A stretch of DNA of 44,138 nucleotides, taken from assembly GCA_910595855.1 (NCBI GenBank), contig CAJVCJ010000080.1, forward strand, positions 1 through 44,138, given 5' to 3'. Source of the stretch: Candidatus Thioglobus vulcanius. GTDB taxonomy: Bacteria > Pseudomonadota > Gammaproteobacteria > PS1 > Pseudothioglobaceae. The translations under genes were made by a program, and so were the position numbers. A model generated the notes under the pieces. It was not told the DNA's origin, searched no databases, and saw only the letters and a program-made list of their open reading frames with translations. Positions 8,181-16,465 of the stretch are shown here, piece by piece; within the stretch, counting starts at the first letter, position 1; each line of letters opens with the position of its first letter.

Positions 8181-9124
8181 AATTTTGCAAGAAGTTTGTT
8201 TAAAAAATTTTTACTAATTTCTAGATCTACTTTTAAGTAAAACATTTTTTCATTAGCAAACTTCTTGCATTTTACCCAATCTTTCGCAGTCATAATTATT
8301 GGATGATTATCTTCAAACTTTAAATCATTAGCTTGATATTGATAATGATCCATAAAAGCGTGTCTTTTTACTTTTACACCAAGACCATCTAGTGTATTAA
8401 AAAATCTATCAGGGTCGCCAATGCCGGCCGCACCATGACAATATTGACCTTTAAAATAATCTAATGGATGCTCTTTGCCACTCAATAAATGAACAAATGA
8501 AACCGGCACTAACTTAGCAGGTATTTCTCCAGGAAACGTTGCGCCATTATTAATAACAAAATCAACTTGTTTGAGTTTGGCCTGTGACTCCCTTAGCGGC
8601 CCAGCAGGTAGGTAAAAATTATTACCAAAGCGCCTATTACCATCAACCACAACAACCTCTATTGATCTACCCATGCCGTAGTGTTGTAATCCATCATCGC
8701 TAATAATGACATCGAATGCTTGCTGTTTTAGTAAATCTGTAACAGCTTCAGATCGATTTTTGTTAACCATTACAGCTGCACCTGTTTGCGTAGCGATCAA
8801 TAATGGTTCGTCACCTGAGACAACAGGATTGGAATTTGAATCAACCAACAAACTACCTGACTCATGCGAGCCACCATAACCCCTAGAAACAACACCAACT
8901 TTTCTACCTTGTTGTTGAAGATATTCAACCAGCTTAATAACAACAGGTGTTTTACCACTACCACCAACCGTTATATTACCCACCACAACAATGGGAATAT
9001 CAAACTGATTAACTCTAAAAACACCTAACCGATAGAATGCTTTCCGGATTTTACTTAAAACATAAAAAAATCCAGAGATTGGTAGCAGTGCATAATTAAC
9101 AACACCTCGCCTACTTAAGTCCAT
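8177..9124 (-). CDS. lpxK: Tetraacyldisaccharide 4'-kinase (LpxK)
   Basis: LpxK phosphorylates the 4' position of the tetraacyldisaccharide-1-phosphate precursor, giving lipid IVA at the inner membrane. The 315 residues fit the family. Residues 13-35 are hydrophobic and basic, the N-terminal membrane-association segment. The Walker A loop VGGSGKTP lies at 53-60, followed by VVSRGYGG and the ISDDGLQHYGMGRSIEV segment that bears the DDGLQ signature. It starts 6 bases after the psiE stop and overlaps ycaR by 4 bases. kdsB nearby serves the next stage of the pathway. Confidence 0.97.
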   Translation of the reverse strand: MDLSRRGVVNYALLPISGFFYVLSKIRKAFYRLGVFRVNQFDIPIVVVGNITVGGSGKTPVVIKLVEYLQQQGRKVGVVSRGYGGSHESGSLLVDSNSNPVVSGDEPLLIATQTGAAVMVNKNRSEAVTDLLKQQAFDVIISDDGLQHYGMGRSIEVVVVDGNRRFGNNFYLPAGPLRESQAKLKQVDFVINNGATFPGEIPAKLVPVSFVHLLSGKEHPLDYFKGQYCHGAAGIGDPDRFFNTLDGLGVKVKRHAFMDHYQYQANDLKFEDNHPIIMTAKDWVKCKKFANEKMFYLKVDLEISKNFLNKLLAKL

Positions 9125-9130
9125 TGAGTG

Positions 9131-9562
9131 CTACTTAAAACACTCGTTTGAGTTCTGGTATTTATTATCGGTATATCTTAAAAATCCTGCAGCAATAGTT
9201 AGAATCATAATTGATACCACCATAATCAGCACATTGAATTTATCCGTAGACACAAGCTCTTTCATATCAATAACCAAGAATCTAGTAATGGCTGTGATAG
9301 CAATGAAAATTAAGAAAATCACCGGCAATCGATGAGTTTTAAAATAAACACCGGTCATTGCGCCAAGCTCTAAATAGATAAATAATAGCAAAATATCCTT
9401 AAGCGAAGCAAATCCAGATTCGTGCTGCATAATGATTAAATATTCACCAATAGCCGACCAGACAATCGTGCCACCAATCACAAATAAACCAACAACATGA
9501 AAAACCTCAATTAAAAAATCACCTAACTGATCAATTCTATCTTTGATTGTTACCTCTGACAT
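9131..9562 (-). CDS. psiE: PsiE-like phosphate-starvation-inducible membrane protein
   Basis: This 143-residue protein has four predicted membrane helices, near 15-37, 53-75 (LLLFIYLELGAMTGVYF), 80-97 (LPVIFLIFIAITAITRFLV) and 111-127. The pattern F(I/L)YLELGAMTGVYF followed by RLPV and FLVIDMK is typical of PsiE. E. coli psiE is under PhoB and cAMP-CRP control, and the molecular role is unknown. The gene is first in a run leading into lpxK 6 bases downstream. A PhoB-box-like half site (TTGTCATA on this strand, 9602-9609) lies about 40 bases before the start, too weak to call regulation. Confidence 0.85.
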   Translation of the reverse strand: MSEVTIKDRIDQLGDFLIEVFHVVGLFVIGGTIVWSAIGEYLIIMQHESGFASLKDILLLFIYLELGAMTGVYFKTHRLPVIFLIFIAITAITRFLVIDMKELVSTDKFNVLIMVVSIMILTIAAGFLRYTDNKYQNSNECFK

Positions 9563-9578
9563 ATTCTTCCCTTATTAT

Positions 9579-9600
9579 TTAGCGTTTTATAAAGTGCTAA
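9579..9600. promoter_or_regulatory. 22-bp imperfect dyad between psiE and lolC
   Basis: TTAGC and GCTAA arms flank a central TTTATAAA, giving 18 of 22 symmetric positions. It lies in the 59-base divergent promoter region, 16 bases before the psiE ATG on its strand and 22 bases before lolC. It may be an operator or only an AT-rich core-promoter coincidence. Confidence 0.3.
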
Positions 9601-9621
9601 TTATGACAAAATATCAACACC

Positions 9622-10857
9622 ATGAGTATTGAATTTGACATTTCTAACCAGTATTTGCGCTCTAATCGCAAAAAAGGCTTCATTTCCTTTATTTCAGGCG
9701 TCTCTATGGTTGGTCTGATTCTTGGGGTGATGACATTAGTGACTGTTTTGTCAGTGATGAATGGCTTTCATCAAGAGCTCAGAGAGCGCGTATTAAGCGC
9801 CATTTCACATTCGTATATAAGTGAGTATGATGGCAATCTTTCAAATTGGAAGGATGCCCAAACCACCATCAATCAACATATAAATGTAATTAGCTCTTCT
9901 CCCTACATTGAACAATACGCGTTAGTAAGCTCAGGCAATAGTGCGCAAGGCATTAGTGTTCGCGGTGTTATTCCAGAATTAGAAAGGCAAACTTCTGTGT
10001 TGCTTGAAAAAATGAAACATGGTGATAGTCAACTATCTAAGTCTGGCATCCTGCTTGGGGCAGGATTGGCCACACAGCTAGGCGCAACCTTAGGTGATAA
10101 GGTCACCCTACTCACGCCAGAATTATCCTCTAGCATTATTGGTATTCTTCCACGCTTTAAACGTTTTACTGTCACTGGAATATTCGACGCAGGTGTTAAT
10201 GAATATGACAACAATTTAGCTTTTATACAACTCAATCAAGCGCAGAAACTTTATTCAATGAAAGATAAAGTCTCTGGCATTAGACTTAAGGTTGATGACA
10301 TTTTTAATGCTAAAAAAATTACCCAAGATGTTGTTAATACATTGGGCGCTCACCAATACTACGGTGTCGATTGGACGCAACAAAAAGCTAATTTTATCAA
10401 GGCACTTAATCTTGAAAAACAAATGATTGGTATTATCTTATCACTAATAGTCGCTGTGGCCGCCTTTAACATTGTGTCCATGATGGTTATGGTTGTTACC
10501 GACAAAACTGCAGATATCGCCATATTAAGAACACTGGGAATGACGCCAAAGCGTATTGTTAAAATATTTTTTTACCAAGGACTGACAATTGGAATTGCAG
10601 GCATTATTATTGGGTTAATATTGGGTGTTTTACTCTCGCTAAATATTGAGCATATTGTTAGCGGCATTGAATCGATTATTGGTTTTGAATTTTTTCCAAA
10701 GGATGTTTTTTACATTAATCGGTTCCCATCTGAAATACATCTTGATGACATTATTACAGTAGCAGTAGGTGCTTTTGTTTTAGTTATTCTAGCTTCCATC
10801 TACCCTGCAAAACGCGCAGGAAAAGTATCAATTGCTAAGGTATTGAACCATGAATAG
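9622..10857 (+). CDS. lolC: Lipoprotein-releasing ABC transporter permease (LolC/LolE type)
   Basis: This inner-membrane subunit of the Lol exporter extracts mature lipoproteins and passes them to LolA. The 411 residues have the LolC/E layout: a cytoplasmic N-terminus with SRKKGFISFISGVSMVG, TM1 near 23-47, a large periplasmic (MacB-PCD-like) domain to about 260, then three TM segments near 272-296, 318-343 and 375-395. The end KRAGKVSIAKVLNHE is family-typical. The 3' end overlaps lolD by 8 bases. Only one permease gene is present, since panD follows lolD on the opposite strand. The transporter may therefore be a homodimeric LolF-type. Confidence 0.92.
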   Translation: MSIEFDISNQYLRSNRKKGFISFISGVSMVGLILGVMTLVTVLSVMNGFHQELRERVLSAISHSYISEYDGNLSNWKDAQTTINQHINVISSSPYIEQYALVSSGNSAQGISVRGVIPELERQTSVLLEKMKHGDSQLSKSGILLGAGLATQLGATLGDKVTLLTPELSSSIIGILPRFKRFTVTGIFDAGVNEYDNNLAFIQLNQAQKLYSMKDKVSGIRLKVDDIFNAKKITQDVVNTLGAHQYYGVDWTQQKANFIKALNLEKQMIGIILSLIVAVAAFNIVSMMVMVVTDKTADIAILRTLGMTPKRIVKIFFYQGLTIGIAGIIIGLILGVLLSLNIEHIVSGIESIIGFEFFPKDVFYINRFPSEIHLDDIITVAVGAFVLVILASIYPAKRAGKVSIAKVLNHE

Positions 10858-11521
10858 TATTATTAACTGTATTGATGTTAATTATCAATATGAAGATGGT
10901 TTGCATGTCAATCGGATCATTAGTCATTTAAATTTAGAAGTGCATCAAGGGCAATCACTTGCCATTCTTGGGCAATCGGGTTGTGGAAAATCAACCTTAC
11001 TAAATTTACTAGGCGCTATCGACAAGCCAAGTAGTGGCCAAATAATAATTAACAATACTGATTTATCTGGTTTAAATGAAAACCAGCTCACTAAGCTTAG
11101 AGCTGAAAACCTAGGCTTTGTTTATCAGTTTCACCACTTGTTAAAAGACTTTGATAGTTTGAAAAATGTAATGATGCCATTGTTAATTCAAGGCCTAAAT
11201 CATACGCAAGCCACACAAATGTCTATTGAATTATTAAGCAAAATTGGTCTTGAACATCGTCTTAATCATCTGCCAAGTGAGCTATCTGGTGGCGAGCGCC
11301 AACGAGTTGCTATTGCTAGAGCTTTAATTACTAAGCCAAAGTGTTTGCTAGCTGATGAGCCCACTGGCAACCTTGATCAAAAAAATGCCACTGAAGTGCT
11401 CAACTTAATGATTGAACTAAACCAGGCTCATGATAGTGCATTGATCGTCGTCACACATGACGAAAAAGTTGCTGAGAAAATGCAGAAGGTGTTAGTTTTA
11501 GAAAACGGTCAATTTAGCTAA
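10850..11521 (+). CDS. lolD: Lipoprotein-releasing ABC transporter ATP-binding protein (LolD)
   Basis: LolD powers lipoprotein extraction from the inner membrane. The 223 residues make one ABC domain: Walker A GQSGCGKST at 41-49, Q-loop YQFHHLL at 91-97 (LolD proteins carry this FHHLL), signature LSGGERQR at 144-151, Walker B LLADEP at 165-170 and the H-loop VVTHD near 199-203. The overlap with lolC shows coupling. The stop overlaps the convergent panD gene by 8 bases, so transcripts from the two sides run into each other. Confidence 0.95.
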   Translation: MNSIINCIDVNYQYEDGLHVNRIISHLNLEVHQGQSLAILGQSGCGKSTLLNLLGAIDKPSSGQIIINNTDLSGLNENQLTKLRAENLGFVYQFHHLLKDFDSLKNVMMPLLIQGLNHTQATQMSIELLSKIGLEHRLNHLPSELSGGERQRVAIARALITKPKCLLADEPTGNLDQKNATEVLNLMIELNQAHDSALIVVTHDEKVAEKMQKVLVLENGQFS

Positions 11522-11882
11522 TTGATGAACTTTTTCTAGTAAGAACATTGTTGTTATCAACGTAACATAAATTAGGCGAATAGTTTTTTACTTCATGCTC
11601 ATCATAACTAGCATATGAGGCAATAATCAATAAATCACCAACTGCTGCCTTATGTGCTGCTGCGCCATTAACTGAAATCACACCAGTATTTTCCTTGCCG
11701 CGAATCGCATACGTTGTAAAGCGATTGCCATTTGCAATATTATAAATTTGAATTTGTTCAAAAGCACTAATGCCAGCAGCATCAAGCAGGATGCCGTCAA
11801 TTTCACATGAGCCTTCATAATCAAGCTCTGAAGCTGTTGTGGTAACTCGATGTAATTTAGCTTTTAGAAAAGTACGTTGCAT
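11514..11882 (-). CDS. panD: Aspartate 1-decarboxylase (PanD)
   Basis: PanD decarboxylates L-aspartate to beta-alanine for pantothenate and CoA. It is made as a proenzyme that cleaves itself between G24 and S25 (in YEGSCEID), the serine becoming the pyruvoyl cofactor. Both residues are in their canonical positions. Length is 122, as usual (about 126). NGAAAHKAAVGDLLIIASYA near 72-91 is the conserved core. It lies 63 bases downstream of oadB, with only a weak AT-rich hairpin between, so readthrough from the oad genes is plausible. Confidence 0.96.
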   Translation of the reverse strand: MQRTFLKAKLHRVTTTASELDYEGSCEIDGILLDAAGISAFEQIQIYNIANGNRFTTYAIRGKENTGVISVNGAAAHKAAVGDLLIIASYASYDEHEVKNYSPNLCYVDNNNVLTRKSSSIS

Positions 11883-11945
11883 AATGTAATGTATGTATTT
11901 TGAATGAATTGATTTTAAAACAAGCCTACTTTATCAAAAAGTAAA

Positions 11946-13076
11946 CTATCCTAATAATTGAATCATGATGCCAGCCGCAATAGCTGAGCCAATAACACCG
12001 GCTACATTGGGGCCCATCGCATGCATTAACAAAAAGTTGTGAGGGTTTGACTCTAAGCCAACTTTATTTGACACACGTGCCGCCATGGGTACGGCTGATA
12101 CACCAGCAGAACCGATTAATGGGTTAATTTTATTTGTACTGAATAGGTTCATTAGCTTGGCCATTAGTAAGCCACTAGCCGTACCGATTGCAAATGCAGT
12201 CATACCCAATACCAAGATGCCTAATGTTTCAGGCTGAAGAAAAGTATCTGCCATCAACTTAGAGCCTACAGCTAAGCCTAAGAAAATAGTCACAATATTA
12301 ATCAACGCATTTTGAGTTGTATCACTCAAACGATCAACCACACCTGACTCTTTCATTAAGTTACCAAAGGCGAACATACCAAGTAATGGTGCTGCATCTG
12401 GCAATAATAACGCCACCAACATCAACAACATAACCGGGAAGATAATTTTTTCAGCTGTAGACACTTCACGTAACTGAACCATTTCAATTTGACGCTCTTT
12501 CTCATTCGTCAATGCACGCATTATTGGCGGCTGAATTAAAGGCACTAGCGCCATATAAGAGTATGAAGCAACAGCAATCGCACCTAATAATTCTGGTGCA
12601 AGCTTACTGGCCACATAAATACTGGTTGGGCCATCGGCACCACCAATAATGCCAATCGCTGCAGCATCTCTTAAACTAAAGTCAAACAAGCCTAAAGCAG
12701 TTAAACCCATAGCACCTAACAAGGTTGCAAAAATACCAACTTGAGCAGCAGCGCCTAGTAATAAAGTTTTTGGGTTTGCAAGCAAAGGACCGAAGTCTGT
12801 TAATGCGCCGACACCCATGAAGATAATCAATGGAAAAGCGCCTGACTCAATGCCAACAACATAAAATACGTGCAAAATACCAGTGCCTTCTGCAATACCA
12901 GCGCCTGGAATATTAGCCAAAATTGCACCAAAACCAATTGGCAATAATAACAATGGTTCAAATTTCTTAATAATGGCAAGATACAACAACAGCATACCAA
13001 TCAGTAACATTAAGCCCTGACCCCAAACCATTTGATACAAGCCAGTATTAAGCCAAAGTGAATTTAATTGTTCCAT
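11946..13076 (-). CDS. oadB: Na+-translocating decarboxylase beta subunit (OadB/GcdB/MmdB family)
   Basis: This membrane subunit decarboxylates the carboxybiotin made by the alpha subunit and exports Na+. The 376 residues are mostly hydrophobic with about nine helices. The ion-path signature GIIGGADGPTSIYVASKLAP near 141-160 carries the essential aspartate. GSAGVSAVPMAARVSNKVG and NFLLMHAMGPNVAGVIGSAIAAG near the C-terminus are also highly conserved. It is shorter than enterobacterial OadB (about 433) but in the range of GcdB/MmdB. oadA ends 16 bases upstream, and the oadG-oadA-oadB order makes oxaloacetate the likely substrate. Confidence 0.93.
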   Translation of the reverse strand: MEQLNSLWLNTGLYQMVWGQGLMLLIGMLLLYLAIIKKFEPLLLLPIGFGAILANIPGAGIAEGTGILHVFYVVGIESGAFPLIIFMGVGALTDFGPLLANPKTLLLGAAAQVGIFATLLGAMGLTALGLFDFSLRDAAAIGIIGGADGPTSIYVASKLAPELLGAIAVASYSYMALVPLIQPPIMRALTNEKERQIEMVQLREVSTAEKIIFPVMLLMLVALLLPDAAPLLGMFAFGNLMKESGVVDRLSDTTQNALINIVTIFLGLAVGSKLMADTFLQPETLGILVLGMTAFAIGTASGLLMAKLMNLFSTNKINPLIGSAGVSAVPMAARVSNKVGLESNPHNFLLMHAMGPNVAGVIGSAIAAGIMIQLLG

Positions 13077-13092
13077 ATCAGACTCTTTATAA

Positions 13093-14919
13093 TTACGCTA
13101 ATGACACTAAGGCTTGACCAACTTTAACCGAATCACCTTCTTTAACGCTAATTTCAGTTACCACGCCACTTCTTGCAGCCTTGATTTCAGTTTCCATTTT
13201 CATGGCTTCAAGAATAACCAATACATCGCCTTCATTAACCTTTTGATTCATTGATACCATTACTTTCCAAATATTGCCAGAAAGTGGTGCACCAATTGGC
13301 TCACCGCTTGTGACTGGTACCTCAGTAACGATTTCTTTTGCAGCTGCAGGCGCCGCTTTGTCTGCTGAAGCAGGCTTCATAGATGTAATATCACCACCAG
13401 CAGATACATCAACCGTATATGAATTTCCTTTAAATGAAACCGTATAAGTACCCTCTTCACTATCAGGTGTGGCGCAATTTTCACCTTCTTGCGGCGCAGG
13501 CTCAAAGAAATCAGCATTGCCACGATTTTCTAAAAATGAAATGCCAACTTGAGGAAATAGGGCATATGTCATTAAATCGTCAATTTTATTAGCAGCTAAT
13601 TTAATACCTTTGGCAGCCACAATTTTGTCAAATTCTTGCTCAAGAATATGCATCTCTGGTGCAATATTATCCGCAGGACGACAAGTAATCGGCTCACTAC
13701 CTTCTAATACTTTAGCTTGCAATGCTAGATCAACTGGTGCTGGAGTTGCGCCATATTCACCTTTTAATACGCCTGCAGCTTCCTTAGTGATTGTTTTATA
13801 ACGTTCACCCGTTAAAATATTAAGCACTGATTGTGTGCCTACAATTTGCGAAGTTGGCGTAACTAGAGGTAAGTAGCCTAAGTCTTTACGCACACGTGGA
13901 ATTTCTGCCATTACTTCATCCATCTTGTCTGCAGCATTTTGCTCGCGCAGTTGATTTTCCATATTGGTTAGCATGCCACCTGGAACCTGAGACAACAAGA
14001 TGCGTGAATCCACGCCTCGTAAAGAGCCTTCAAACTTAGAATACTTACAACGTATAGGGCGGAAGTATGCATCAATCTCTTCTAATTTTTGTAAATCAAG
14101 CCCTGTTTTTCTTGGGCTATTTTCTAGAATTGATACAATAGAGTTGGTTGCAGAGTGGCCGTAAGTCATACTCATTGAGCCAATAGCAGTATCAACACGA
14201 TCAATACCTGCTTCAACCGACTTGATAATTGTTGCAGTTGATAAGCCAGTAGTCGCATGAGCATGCAATTGAATTGGAATATCAATCGTTGCCTTTAGCT
14301 TTTTAACCAAATCATAGGCAACATATGGCTGTAACAATCCTGCCATATCTTTAATACACAATGAATGCGCACCCATGTCTTCGATACGCTTTGCCATGTC
14401 AATCCACGTTTGCATATTATGCACAGGACTAACTGTATAAGAAATTGTTCCTTGAGCATGCTGATCTAACTTAACCGCTTGATCAACCGCAGTTTTCAGA
14501 TTTCGAACATCATTCATAGCATCAAAAATTCGGAATACACCAACGCCATTTTCTGCACAACGATCAACAAATTTACGCACTACGTCATCACTATAATGAC
14601 GATAACCTAATAAGTTTTGGCCACGCAATAACATCTGCTGTGGCGTCTTTGGCATAACCGCTTTAATTTCACGAATACGGTCCCAAGGATCTTCACCCAA
14701 ATAACGAATACATGAATCAAATGTTGCGCCACCCCATGATTCCATCGACCAATAGCCAATTTTGTCTAGCTTGTCAGCAATAGGTAGCATATCATCAATA
14801 CGCATACGTGTCGCCAATAGGGACTGATGTGCATCTCTAAAAACAAGCTCAGTAATCTCTACTTTCTTGCCTTCTGCATTGTTTGATTTTTTTGTCATAT
14901 TCCTTAAAAAATTTAGCAT
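13093..14919 (-). CDS. oadA: Oxaloacetate decarboxylase alpha subunit (OadA)
   Basis: OadA transfers CO2 from oxaloacetate to its biotin, giving pyruvate; OadB then releases CO2 and drives Na+ efflux. The 608 residues comprise a carboxyltransferase TIM barrel (TELVFRDAHQSLLATRMR near 23-40, IKDMAGLL and QLHAHATTGL further on), a conserved linker domain, an Ala/Pro-rich hinge near 520-535, and a C-terminal biotinyl domain with EAMKMETE, where K574 is the biotinylated lysine. Two starts are possible: the ATG at 14919 (AAGGG just upstream) and one at 14898 (AAGGA just upstream). Biotin dependence gives the nearby bioF-bioH operon a clear client. Confidence 0.95.
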   Translation of the reverse strand: MLNFLRNMTKKSNNAEGKKVEITELVFRDAHQSLLATRMRIDDMLPIADKLDKIGYWSMESWGGATFDSCIRYLGEDPWDRIREIKAVMPKTPQQMLLRGQNLLGYRHYSDDVVRKFVDRCAENGVGVFRIFDAMNDVRNLKTAVDQAVKLDQHAQGTISYTVSPVHNMQTWIDMAKRIEDMGAHSLCIKDMAGLLQPYVAYDLVKKLKATIDIPIQLHAHATTGLSTATIIKSVEAGIDRVDTAIGSMSMTYGHSATNSIVSILENSPRKTGLDLQKLEEIDAYFRPIRCKYSKFEGSLRGVDSRILLSQVPGGMLTNMENQLREQNAADKMDEVMAEIPRVRKDLGYLPLVTPTSQIVGTQSVLNILTGERYKTITKEAAGVLKGEYGATPAPVDLALQAKVLEGSEPITCRPADNIAPEMHILEQEFDKIVAAKGIKLAANKIDDLMTYALFPQVGISFLENRGNADFFEPAPQEGENCATPDSEEGTYTVSFKGNSYTVDVSAGGDITSMKPASADKAAPAAAKEIVTEVPVTSGEPIGAPLSGNIWKVMVSMNQKVNEGDVLVILEAMKMETEIKAARSGVVTEISVKEGDSVKVGQALVSLA

Positions 14920-14924
14920 GACCC

Positions 14925-15176
14925 TTATGCTCCCCTGTGCAACTTGATCGCTTGTTCAATAACAAACTTGGTCTCTTCATCAAGCTCTTGATCAAGAGTT
15001 GTTGTACTATCTTCTTGATCTGGCTTGTTAGCCGATCGAGCTTGAAGTTTCTGAATAATGGCTGACATTAATTTGGTTACAAAAACCAATAAAGTCAAAA
15101 ACAAGAAAACAAACCCCATGCCAAACATGGTTAGGTTTAAAGCTTCTGCAAATAAATCTGCTTGTTCCATAATCAT
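14925..15176 (-). CDS. oadG: Oxaloacetate decarboxylase gamma subunit (OadG)
   Basis: This is the small membrane subunit that holds the alpha and beta subunits together. The 83 residues have one transmembrane helix near 15-36 (MFGMGFVFLFLTLLVFVTKLM), with an MGFVFLFL pattern typical of OadG, then a charged cytoplasmic tail that ends in FVIEQAIKLHRGA. Two in-frame ATGs (15176 and 15170) are possible starts, each within reach of an AAAGAG box. It begins 16 bases after the tRNA-Leu 3' end, with no terminator between, and precedes oadA by 5 bases. Confidence 0.88.
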   Translation of the reverse strand: MIMEQADLFAEALNLTMFGMGFVFLFLTLLVFVTKLMSAIIQKLQARSANKPDQEDSTTTLDQELDEETKFVIEQAIKLHRGA

Positions 15177-15192
15177 TACTCTTTTATTAATA

Positions 15193-15277
15193 TGGTACCG
15201 ATGGACGGAATCGAACCGTCACTCCCGAAGGAACCGGATTTTGAATCCGGCGCGTCTACCAATTCCACCACATCGGC
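15193..15277 (-). tRNA. tRNA-Leu (anticodon CAA)
   Basis: The 85-base gene folds as a class II tRNA: acceptor GCCGATG with CATCGGT (G1-U72 wobble), discriminator A and an encoded 3' CCA. The anticodon stem CCGGA/TCCGG encloses loop TTCAAAA, giving anticodon CAA, which reads UUG. A long variable arm (TTCC-TTCG-GGAG type) and T-arm GACGG-TTCGATT-CCGTC are visible. It lies 12 bases after infA and 16 bases before oadG on the same strand. Confidence 0.97.
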
Positions 15278-15289
15278 AATAAACTTTTT

Positions 15290-15508
15290 TTACTTATGTC
15301 TAAAGGTAATTCTACCCTTGGTCAAATCATAAGGTGTCATTTCAACAGTTACCTTATCTCCTGGCAAAATACGAATGTAGTGTTTACGAATTTTTCCAGA
15401 AATGTGCGCTAGAATGCTGTGGCCATTTTCCAATTCAACCGTAAAAGTTGTATTAGGTAATTTTTCTTTAACCACGCCTTCTAATTCAATGTAATCGCTT
15501 TTTGACAT
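15290..15508 (-). CDS. infA: Translation initiation factor IF-1
   Basis: IF-1 binds the 30S A site and helps IF-2 and IF-3 at initiation. The 72 residues are the standard length and form a single S1/OB fold, with IELEGVVKEKLPNTTFTVELENGHSILAHISGK conserved in two blocks and the C-terminal LTKGRITFRHK invariant in spirit. It begins SKSD, where most homologues have (A)KED. It precedes tRNA-Leu and the oad genes on the same strand and is divergent from metF. A good promoter lies 35-65 bases upstream. Confidence 0.97.
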   Translation of the reverse strand: MSKSDYIELEGVVKEKLPNTTFTVELENGHSILAHISGKIRKHYIRILPGDKVTVEMTPYDLTKGRITFRHK

Positions 15509-15543
15509 AAATAATTATAATTTTGAACTAAGTAAATTGGATC

Positions 15544-15572
15544 ATTTTACCCGAATGTCGAGCAACAGACAA
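15544..15572 (-). promoter_or_regulatory. Predicted sigma-70 promoter of infA
   Basis: On the minus strand, -35 TTGTCT (15572-15567) and -10 TAAAAT (15549-15544) are separated by exactly 17 bases, about 36 bases before the infA ATG. A second TATAAT lies only about 7 bases before the ATG and is less plausible. With no terminator after infA, this promoter could also serve tRNA-Leu and the oad genes. Confidence 0.6.
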
Positions 15573-15590
15573 AAGAACCGAAGTTCTCTT
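15571..15590 (-). terminator. UUCG-tetraloop hairpin with U tail between metF and infA
   Basis: On the minus strand, an 8-bp stem (AAGAGAAC with GTTCTTTT, one G-U pair) closes the extra-stable C(UUCG)G tetraloop. Its 3' arm is itself a U run. It overlaps the infA -35 element. It would stop minus-strand transcription that has come antisense through metF from the hemD-HTH gene group. A structural role in metF leader control on the other strand is an alternative. Confidence 0.4.
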
Positions 15591-15643
15591 ATAGATTTGA
15601 AATAAGCTATAATTATTCTATTTTTAGCCAACGTTGAGAACAA

Positions 15644-16465
15644 ATGCAGTTAAGTTTTGAATTTTTCCCACCAAGAACCGACCAAGGTAAACAAAATCTT
15701 AGGCAGGTTCGTCAAGAATTGTCGGTTATTAATCCGCACTATTTCTCAACCACCTTTGGCGCTGGCGGCACCACCCAGGATGCCACCCTAGAAACCGTAT
15801 TGGATATTCAAGCCAACGACGGCATTCCTGCAGCACCGCACTTATCTTGTATCGATTCTGAAAAATCTAAAATTTTGTCCCTATTAAATCAATATAAAGA
15901 TGCAGGTATTAACCGCATTGTTGCTCTTCGTGGTGATATCCCCTCAGGTGTTCGTGATATTGGTGATTTTCATTACGCCAATGAGCTGGTTGAATTTATC
16001 CGCACAGAATTCAATGATCACTTTCATATTGAGGTTGCCGCCTATCCTGAAATGCACCCTCAAGCAAAAAACATGCAGACTGATATAGCACATTTTGTTA
16101 ATAAAATTAAAGCTGGTGCTGATAGCGCTATTACACAATATTTTTATAATGCAGATGCCTACTTTAGATTCGTTGATGAAATTCAAAAACAAGGTATTGA
16201 TGCACCAATTACACCAGGCATCATGCCAATTACCAACCATGACCAGCTAATGAGATTTTCAACCATGTGTGGCGCTGAAATACCACGCTGGATTGAAAAA
16301 CGCTTATCAGGTTATGGTGATGACATGCAATCTTTAAGAGAATTTGGCTTTGACGTTGTTGCCAATTTATGTGATCAGCTTAAAACTCAAGGTGTTGATA
16401 ATTTTCATTTTTATTCAATGAATAAATCTCAGCCTTCTTTACAGTTAGCCAAAACCTTAATGTGA
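15644..16465 (+). CDS. metF: Methylenetetrahydrofolate reductase (MetF)
   Basis: MetF is an FAD enzyme reducing 5,10-methylene-THF to 5-methyl-THF for methionine synthesis. The 273 residues form the MetF TIM barrel: SFEFFPPRT at 4-12 with the catalytic glutamate, TTFGAGGTTQD near 36-46, HLSCID near 66-71, IVALRGD near 91-97, EVAAYPEMHPQA near 130-141, ITQYFYNADAYFRF near 163-176 and PGIMPI. It is slightly shorter than E. coli MetF (296). A TATAAT at 15610-15615 lies about 30 bases before the ATG. The 3' end overlaps the convergent downstream gene by 9 bases. Confidence 0.95.
   Translation: MQLSFEFFPPRTDQGKQNLRQVRQELSVINPHYFSTTFGAGGTTQDATLETVLDIQANDGIPAAPHLSCIDSEKSKILSLLNQYKDAGINRIVALRGDIPSGVRDIGDFHYANELVEFIRTEFNDHFHIEVAAYPEMHPQAKNMQTDIAHFVNKIKAGADSAITQYFYNADAYFRFVDEIQKQGIDAPITPGIMPITNHDQLMRFSTMCGAEIPRWIEKRLSGYGDDMQSLREFGFDVVANLCDQLKTQGVDNFHFYSMNKSQPSLQLAKTLM

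Noticed and set aside
11890..11945. Terminator between oadB and panD
   Set aside because: TACTTT/AAAGTA forms only a 6-bp A-T stem followed by mixed bases; too weak to list as a feature.
12000..13000. OadB as truncated
   Set aside because: At 376 residues it is shorter than enterobacterial OadB, but all conserved blocks and the C-terminal line are present, and GcdB/MmdB have this size.
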